Shown here: positions 59,214-64,000 of the stretch, piece after piece
Layout of the letters: every line of letters begins with the position of its first letter
How positions within the stretch are numbered: position 1 is the first letter of the stretch
Assembly: GCF_006365315.1 (NCBI RefSeq)
Contig: NZ_CP040968.1
Location: 806,001-870,000, forward strand
DNA: 64,000 nt
Direction of reading: 5' to 3'
Source of the DNA: Candidatus Methylopumilus universalis
GTDB lineage: Bacteria; Pseudomonadota; Gammaproteobacteria; Burkholderiales; Methylophilaceae
The notes under the pieces: model-generated
Told to the model about the DNA's origin: nothing
The model's database searches: none
Seen by the model: only the letters and a program-made list of their open reading frames with translations
Program-made: the position numbers and the translations under genes

Positions 59214-60437
59214 ATGACAAAAGACATAGCACGTAAACCGATTTATCTAGATTACTCGTCGACGACGCCAATCGACCCACGTGTTGCTGAAAAAATGATT
59301 CCATTCATTACAGAACATTTTGGTAACCCCGCATCACGAAGTCATAGCTTCGGCTGGACGGCAGAAGAAGCCGTTGAAGAAGCGCGCGATGAAGTAGCTA
59401 AACTTGTCAATGCGGATCCTCGGGAAATTGTATGGACATCAGGTGCGACCGAATCAAATAACTTAGCTATCAAAGGTGCGAGCCATTTTTATAGCACTAA
59501 GGGTAAACATATTTTAACTGTCGCCACTGAACATAAGGCAGTGATCGATGCAGTGCGCGAACTTGAGCGTGAAGGATACACAGCCACCTATTTAGAACCT
59601 GAGCCAAATGGCATGGTCGATTTAGAAAAATTTAAAAAAGCGATTCGTCCTGATACAGTGCTCGCGTCAGTGATGATTGTGAATAATGAGATTGGCGTCA
59701 TTCAAGATATTGAAGCGCTTGGCAATATCTGTCGCGAACATAATGTCATTTTTCATGTTGATGCTGCGCAAGCAACTGGAAAAGTAGATATTGATTTAGA
59801 AAAACTGCCCGTCGATCTTATGAGTTTTTCTGCACACAAAACTTACGGGCCTAAAGGCATTGGCGCACTTTACGTGCGACGTAAACCACGTATTCGTATT
59901 GAGGCACAAATGCATGGAGGTGGTCATGAGCGCGGCATGCGTTCAGGTACGTTAGCTACCCATCAAATTGTAGGTATGGGCGAAGCTTTTAGAATTGCGC
60001 GCATTGAAATGCAATTAGAAAATGAACGGATCAGAAAATTACGCGATAAATTATTACATGGCCTTCAAGATATGGAAGAAGTCTATGTGAATGGCGATTT
60101 GAAACATCGTATTCCACATAACCTTAATATCAGCTTCAACTATGTGGAAGGTGAGTCGCTCATTATGGCGGTAAAAGATATTGCAGTCTCCAGTGGATCT
60201 GCTTGTACATCGGCGAGTTTAGAGCCAAGTTATGTATTACGTGCACTAGGGCGCTCGGATGAATTAGCACATAGCTCCATTCGTTTTTCTATTGGACGAT
60301 TTACGACAGAAGCTGATGTAGATTTTACGATTCAATTACTTAAAGAAAAGATTCAAAAACTCAGAGAGCTCTCACCATTGTGGGATATGTTTAAAGAAGG
60401 TATTGATATTAGTAAAGTTGAGTGGGCTGCCCACTAA
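59214..60437 (+). CDS. iscS: Cysteine desulfurase IscS
   Basis: 407 residues (E. coli 404). PLP lysine in [12 protein letters not shown], catalytic cysteine in [40 protein letters not shown], and the C-terminal [22 protein letters not shown] that closely matches the end of bona fide IscS, the part that docks IscU. It supplies sulfur to IscU and, in E. coli, to tRNA thiolation. IscU follows 18 bases later. Confidence 0.97.
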   Translation: MTKDIARKPIYLDYSSTTPIDPRVAEKMIPFITEHFGNPASRSHSFGWTAEEAVEEARDEVAKLVNADPREIVWTSGATESNNLAIKGASHFYSTKGKHILTVATEHKAVIDAVRELEREGYTATYLEPEPNGMVDLEKFKKAIRPDTVLASVMIVNNEIGVIQDIEALGNICREHNVIFHVDAAQATGKVDIDLEKLPVDLMSFSAHKTYGPKGIGALYVRRKPRIRIEAQMHGGGHERGMRSGTLATHQIVGMGEAFRIARIEMQLENERIRKLRDKLLHGLQDMEEVYVNGDLKHRIPHNLNISFNYVEGESLIMAVKDIAVSSGSACTSASLEPSYVLRALGRSDELAHSSIRFSIGRFTTEADVDFTIQLLKEKIQKLRELSPLWDMFKEGIDISKVEWAAH

Positions 60438-60455
60438 AATTTTAAAAGGATATAT

Positions 60456-60845
60456 ATGGCTTACAGCGATAAAGTATTAGACCACTACGAAAACCCAAGA
60501 AATGTGGGCACACTTGATAAAAATGACCCGCATGTAGGGACTGGCATGGTGGGTGCACCCGCCTGTGGCGACGTCATGAAATTACAAATTAAAGTGAGCG
60601 ATGATGGCGTCATTGAAGATGCAAAATTTAAAACTTATGGCTGCGGATCTGCAATCGCTTCAAGCTCACTTGTGACAGAGTGGCTCAAAGGTAAAACATT
60701 AGATCAAGCCTCTGAAATTAAAAACTCAGCGATTGCCGAAGAGTTAGCGCTTCCTCCTGTCAAAATTCACTGCTCAGTCTTGGCAGAGGATGCCATTAAA
60801 TCTGCGATTGCAGACTTAAAGAGCAAGCAAGGTAAATTAAATTAA
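60456..60845 (+). CDS. iscU: Fe-S cluster assembly scaffold IscU
   Basis: 129 residues (E. coli 128). Cluster ligands C37, C63 and C106 with D39, at the same numbers as in E. coli. The HscA recognition motif LPPVK is at 99-103. It assembles [2Fe-2S] clusters with IscS sulfur and passes them on with HscA/HscB help. AAAAGGA precedes the ATG. Confidence 0.98.
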   Translation: MAYSDKVLDHYENPRNVGTLDKNDPHVGTGMVGAPACGDVMKLQIKVSDDGVIEDAKFKTYGCGSAIASSSLVTEWLKGKTLDQASEIKNSAIAEELALPPVKIHCSVLAEDAIKSAIADLKSKQGKLN

Positions 60846-60846
60846 G

Positions 60847-61170
60847 ATGGCGATTTCGTTAACACATAAAGCTGCAGAGCGCGTTGAAAAGTATCTCAAG
60901 AATCGAGGTAAGGGTTTAGGGCTTCGACTTGGTGTTAAGACAACCGGTTGCTCTGGTATGGCATACACGCTAGAGTTTGTCGATGAAGCTTTGCCTGAAG
61001 ATCAAGTCTTTGAGAGCCATGGCATAAAGATCATGATAGATCCAAAAAGTTTGGTCTATATTGATGGCACAGAACTTGATTTCGAAAAAGAAGGTTTAAA
61101 TGAAGGGTTTAAATTCAATAACCCTAACGTCAAAGCAGAATGTGGTTGTGGTGAAAGCTTTACAGTGTGA
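60847..61170 (+). CDS. iscA: Iron-sulfur cluster carrier IscA
   Basis: 107 residues (E. coli 107). A-type carrier with the three conserved cysteines C35 (TTGCSGMAY), C99 and C101 (ECGCGESF). It receives clusters from IscU and delivers them, mainly for [4Fe-4S] formation. It starts 1 base after the iscU stop, and its TGA overlaps the GTG start of hscB. Confidence 0.97.
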   Translation: MAISLTHKAAERVEKYLKNRGKGLGLRLGVKTTGCSGMAYTLEFVDEALPEDQVFESHGIKIMIDPKSLVYIDGTELDFEKEGLNEGFKFNNPNVKAECGCGESFTV

Positions 61171-61679
61171 GCTTAAATTTTTTCACCCTCCTCCAACTTC
61201 CGGAAACATTTGTTATTGATTTAAAAAAGCTTGATCAGAATTACCAGAGCATCCAAAAAGAAATTCATCCTGACCGTTTTGCATCCCTTGCTGATGAAGA
61301 AAAAAAAGCTTCTATCAAAAAAACAGCAGAAGTGAATGATGCTTATCAGACTTTAAAATCTCCGATTCGACGTGCTGAATATTTACTTCACTTACATGAC
61401 ATAAATATTCATGATGAGAAATATACAGCAGTACCACAGGATTTCTTAATGCAACAGATGGAATGGCGTGAAGAACTCGAAACGCATAAACAAAATAAAG
61501 AAGCACTCGAAAAGTTAGCGAGTGACATTCAAAAAAATAAAAATGAAATTATGAGTCAACTCCCCAAATTTTTTGAAAACAAAAGCAATCTTCATGATGC
61601 TATCAAGGTAACGCGTGAACTTAATTTTATTGAGAAAATTGAACAGCATATTAATGATGCTTTAATTGAAATTATTTAA
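61167..61679 (+). CDS. hscB: Co-chaperone HscB (J-domain)
   Basis: 170 residues (E. coli 171). The J domain (about 1-75) has the HPD motif at 34-36 in [10 protein letters not shown] and [19 protein letters not shown]. The C-terminal helical domain binds IscU. The start is GTG at 61167, inside the iscA stop (GTGA), so translation is coupled. It stimulates the HscA ATPase. Confidence 0.95.
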   Translation: MSLNFFTLLQLPETFVIDLKKLDQNYQSIQKEIHPDRFASLADEEKKASIKKTAEVNDAYQTLKSPIRRAEYLLHLHDINIHDEKYTAVPQDFLMQQMEWREELETHKQNKEALEKLASDIQKNKNEIMSQLPKFFENKSNLHDAIKVTRELNFIEKIEQHINDALIEII

Positions 61680-61683
61680 AAAT

Positions 61684-63549
61684 ATGGCACTTCTTCAAAT
61701 CGCAGAACCTGGACAAAGTACACTGCCCCACCAGCACAAGCTCGCAGTGGGTATTGATTTGGGCACGACAAATTCTCTTGTAGCAAGCGTTCAAAGCGGG
61801 CTTCCAACCATCTTAAAAGATATGGATGAGCATAAGCTTATTCCCTCGATCGTCTATTACGGTAAAAATGAAACTAAAGTAGGTCAGGAAGCATTACCCT
61901 ATTTATCCACTGACGCTAAAAATACGATCGTGTCAGTGAAACGCTTTATGGGCCACGCGCTCTCTGATATTCAATACCGAGAATCACTTCCTTATGAATT
62001 TAGTGGATCGAGTGCTGATATTCAAATTAAAACTAGCCAAGGATATAAACATCCTATTGAAATTTCATCTGATATCTTAAAAAAATTAAAAGATACAGCT
62101 GAAGTTTCTTTATGTGGTGAAATTACAGGCGCGGTCATTACGGTCCCCGCCTATTTTGATGATGCTCAGAGGCAAGCCACAAAAGATGCTGCAAAATTAG
62201 CAGGACTCAATGTATTAAGACTCATTAATGAACCTACAGCAGCAGCGGTTGCATATGGTCTCGATCAGAAAAAGGAAGGCACCTTCGTTATTTATGATTT
62301 AGGGGGTGGAACATTTGATGTCTCTATATTAAAACTTCATAAGGGTGTTTTTGAAGTCCTAGCTACGAATGGTCATCCTCATTTAGGTGGCGATGACTTT
62401 GATCAAGCGATAGCCGAGATGATAAGACAAGAGAATCAACTCGATCAGCTTTCACATGAAGATAAGCGCTCTTTAATCACGCATGCTAAAACATTAAAAG
62501 AAAATCTCACAGAGAGTTTATCTGCCAAAACAATCATCAAGCTTTCAAGTGGCAAGGAAATTATATTTTCCCTAGATCGAGATACTTTCTTTAAAGCCAC
62601 ACATGATCTTGCACAAAAAACGATTCAGCCTATCCGTCGCGCTTTAAGTGACGCTAAATTATCAATAGATTCGATTGATGGCGTTGTGATGGTGGGAGGG
62701 GCTACACGCATGCCTCATATACAATCCGAAATTAAAAATTTCTTTAAGAAAGATTTACTTAACGATCTCAACCCAGATGAAGTGGTAGCGCTAGGTGCTG
62801 CAAGACAAGCGCATACACTAGCTGGTAATAAATCAGATCAGGATTTACTTCTTCTTGATGTGACCCCTTTATCTTTGGGTATTGAAACCATGGGTGGTTT
62901 AGTTGAAAAGATTATCCACAGAAATTCCACAATACCGATTGCTAAAGCACAGGAATTTACGACATATAAAGATGGACAGACAGCTATGTCGATCCACGTA
63001 TTACAAGGTGAGCGTGAGCGTGTATCTGATTGTAGATCGCTTGCCAACTTTACCCTAACAGGTATTCCGCCTATGGTGGCAGGTGCTGCAAAAATTCGTG
63101 TGGCTTTTCAGATTGATGCAGATGGGTTGCTCTCGGTATCAGCCTCTGAGTTATCTACAAATAAAGAAACAAGCATGACTGTCAAACCTTCATTCGGCTT
63201 ATCTGAAGAACAAATTACAAGCATGCTAAAACAGTCATTTGAAAAGGCGAGTGAAGATAAAGAGATTCGTATACTCGGTGAGGCTAAAATTGAAGGAGAA
63301 CAAATTATCACCGCAGTTCAAAATGCATTAGATAAAAATGGTAGTCAATTATTATCAGATGATGAAATCAAGAAAATTGAATCTGCAATGCTTTTACTTT
63401 CATCTTCACTTCAACTCGATGATCCTGACTTAATTATCAGCCATACTAAAAACTTAAATACCCTCACTGAATCCTTCGCAGCAATGCTCATGGATGAATC
63501 GGTAGATAAAGCTCTTAAAGGTCAGTCAATAGATAAGGTAAACTTGTAA
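61684..63549 (+). CDS. hscA: Fe-S assembly chaperone HscA (Hsp70 family)
   Basis: 621 residues from ATG 61684 (E. coli 616). An in-frame ATG at 61666 lies inside hscB, while the chosen start gives [12 protein letters not shown], as in the family. The ATPase domain has [30 protein letters not shown] and [13 protein letters not shown]. Linker [18 protein letters not shown], then the substrate-binding domain. It releases clusters from IscU through the LPPVK motif. There are 4 bases between hscB and this gene. Confidence 0.97.
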   Translation: MALLQIAEPGQSTLPHQHKLAVGIDLGTTNSLVASVQSGLPTILKDMDEHKLIPSIVYYGKNETKVGQEALPYLSTDAKNTIVSVKRFMGHALSDIQYRESLPYEFSGSSADIQIKTSQGYKHPIEISSDILKKLKDTAEVSLCGEITGAVITVPAYFDDAQRQATKDAAKLAGLNVLRLINEPTAAAVAYGLDQKKEGTFVIYDLGGGTFDVSILKLHKGVFEVLATNGHPHLGGDDFDQAIAEMIRQENQLDQLSHEDKRSLITHAKTLKENLTESLSAKTIIKLSSGKEIIFSLDRDTFFKATHDLAQKTIQPIRRALSDAKLSIDSIDGVVMVGGATRMPHIQSEIKNFFKKDLLNDLNPDEVVALGAARQAHTLAGNKSDQDLLLLDVTPLSLGIETMGGLVEKIIHRNSTIPIAKAQEFTTYKDGQTAMSIHVLQGERERVSDCRSLANFTLTGIPPMVAGAAKIRVAFQIDADGLLSVSASELSTNKETSMTVKPSFGLSEEQITSMLKQSFEKASEDKEIRILGEAKIEGEQIITAVQNALDKNGSQLLSDDEIKKIESAMLLLSSSLQLDDPDLIISHTKNLNTLTESFAAMLMDESVDKALKGQSIDKVNL

Positions 63550-63550
63550 C

Positions 63551-63886
63551 ATGCCAAAAATTATTATTTTGCCTCATTTTGAAATTTGCCCTAACGGTGA
63601 AGTGATTGACGCTAAACCAGGACTTTCTATTTGTGAGAATTTACTGCAAAACCACATTGACATAGAGCATGCTTGTGATCAAGTATGTGCTTGTACGACT
63701 TGCCACGTGATTGTGCGCGAGGGTTTTGATACATTAAATCAAGCGGATGATTTAGAAGAAGATCTTCTTGATAAAGCCTGGGGGTTAGAACCTAAATCGA
63801 GACTTTCCTGTCAGGCGATAGTTGATCAGCACGACCTCACAATTGAAATTCCTCGTTACACTATCAACATGGCAAAAGAAGGTTAG
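63551..63886 (+). CDS. fdx: [2Fe-2S] ferredoxin (isc type)
   Basis: 111 residues (E. coli 111). Cluster ligands C42, C48, C51 and C87 in EHACDQVCACTTCHVIV and SRLSCQAIV, with the extra C46 as in E. coli Fdx. It donates electrons during cluster assembly. It starts 1 base after hscA and overlaps a convergent gene by 3 bases. iscX does not follow on this strand. Confidence 0.97.
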   Translation: MPKIIILPHFEICPNGEVIDAKPGLSICENLLQNHIDIEHACDQVCACTTCHVIVREGFDTLNQADDLEEDLLDKAWGLEPKSRLSCQAIVDQHDLTIEIPRYTINMAKEG

Positions 63887-64000
63887 GTTTTAAGTTTTCT
63901 TTTTGTCGGTTGAGCCGCAGCACTATACTTAAGTAATAAATTCTGCTGACCTGATAATTTAACGTTTGAAGATGGTATGGATTGTTTGTAAAGTCCATCG
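63883..64000 (-). CDS. C-terminal end of an unidentified protein
   Basis: A frame enters from the right edge and ends at TAA (63883-63885) after 38 residues. The peptide includes SNVKLSGQQNLLLKYSAAA and a basic tail TKRKLKT. It overlaps the fdx stop by 3 bases, tail to tail. The composition looks like a real C-terminus and the frame stays open to the edge, but I cannot name the family from this much. Confidence 0.5.
   Translation of the reverse strand, partial: DGLYKQSIPSSNVKLSGQQNLLLKYSAAAQPTKRKLKT

Overview
The window reads as a compact, AT-rich chromosomal segment of a betaproteobacterium. The best guess is a streamlined methylotroph of the Methylophilaceae (OM43 / 'Ca. Methylopumilus' type), but the genus is inference and would need a 16S search. 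Support comes from gene order and gene types: birA-coaX, tilS-accA-dnaE, the rpoE-rseA-rseB-rseC-degP-lepA-lepB-rnc-era-recO-pdxJ-acpS block, an aceE-aceF-lpdA operon whose LpdA carries a lipoyl domain, and suhB/trmJ-cysE-iscR-isc. Many genes abut or overlap by 1-4 bases.

Layout. 1-6.8 kb: start of a truncated haemoglobin gene (cut by the edge), purT, a NarL-type two-component system, a small zinc-ribbon membrane protein and a TonB-dependent receptor. 6.8-20.2 kb (minus strand except tpx): tilS, accA, dnaE, then rlmL, a spermidine-synthase-like gene, hrpA, a small secreted protein and a methyltransferase. 20.3-23.0 kb: ylqF, then a pocket of small unfamiliar genes ending at tRNA-Arg(CCT); this is the only accessory-looking stretch. 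23.0-34.2 kb: M17 aminopeptidase, pyruvate dehydrogenase operon, coaX, birA, glnS. 34.2-39.9 kb: one rRNA operon on the minus strand, in transcription order tRNA-fMet, 16S, tRNA-Ile, tRNA-Ala, 23S, 5S. 39.9-52.8 kb: htpG behind a sigma-32-type promoter, then tcdA and the long rpoE-to-acpS block. 52.9-63.9 kb: nadB, slyD, suhB, trmJ, cysE and the iron-sulfur cluster operon iscR-nifS-iscS-iscU-iscA-hscB-hscA-fdx. A minus-strand gene of unknown function is cut by the right edge.

How the parts fit. The isc operon begins with its own repressor, and a good match to a type 1 IscR site overlaps the -35 region of its promoter. cysE just upstream makes the cysteine precursor that the desulfurases consume. 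RpoE, RseA, RseB and RseC form an envelope-stress circuit with the periplasmic protease DegP/MucD as an effector in the same transcript. The two-component system and the TonB receptor share an inverted-repeat sequence upstream, which suggests, but does not prove, that they form one regulon.

I found no CRISPR array, insertion sequence, prophage or defence system, and nothing I would call a new system. The most rewarding signals are regulatory: initiator tRNA as the first gene of the rRNA operon, a terminator embedded inside the rlmL coding sequence, the shared palindrome, and the small tRNA-Arg-flanked gene pocket.
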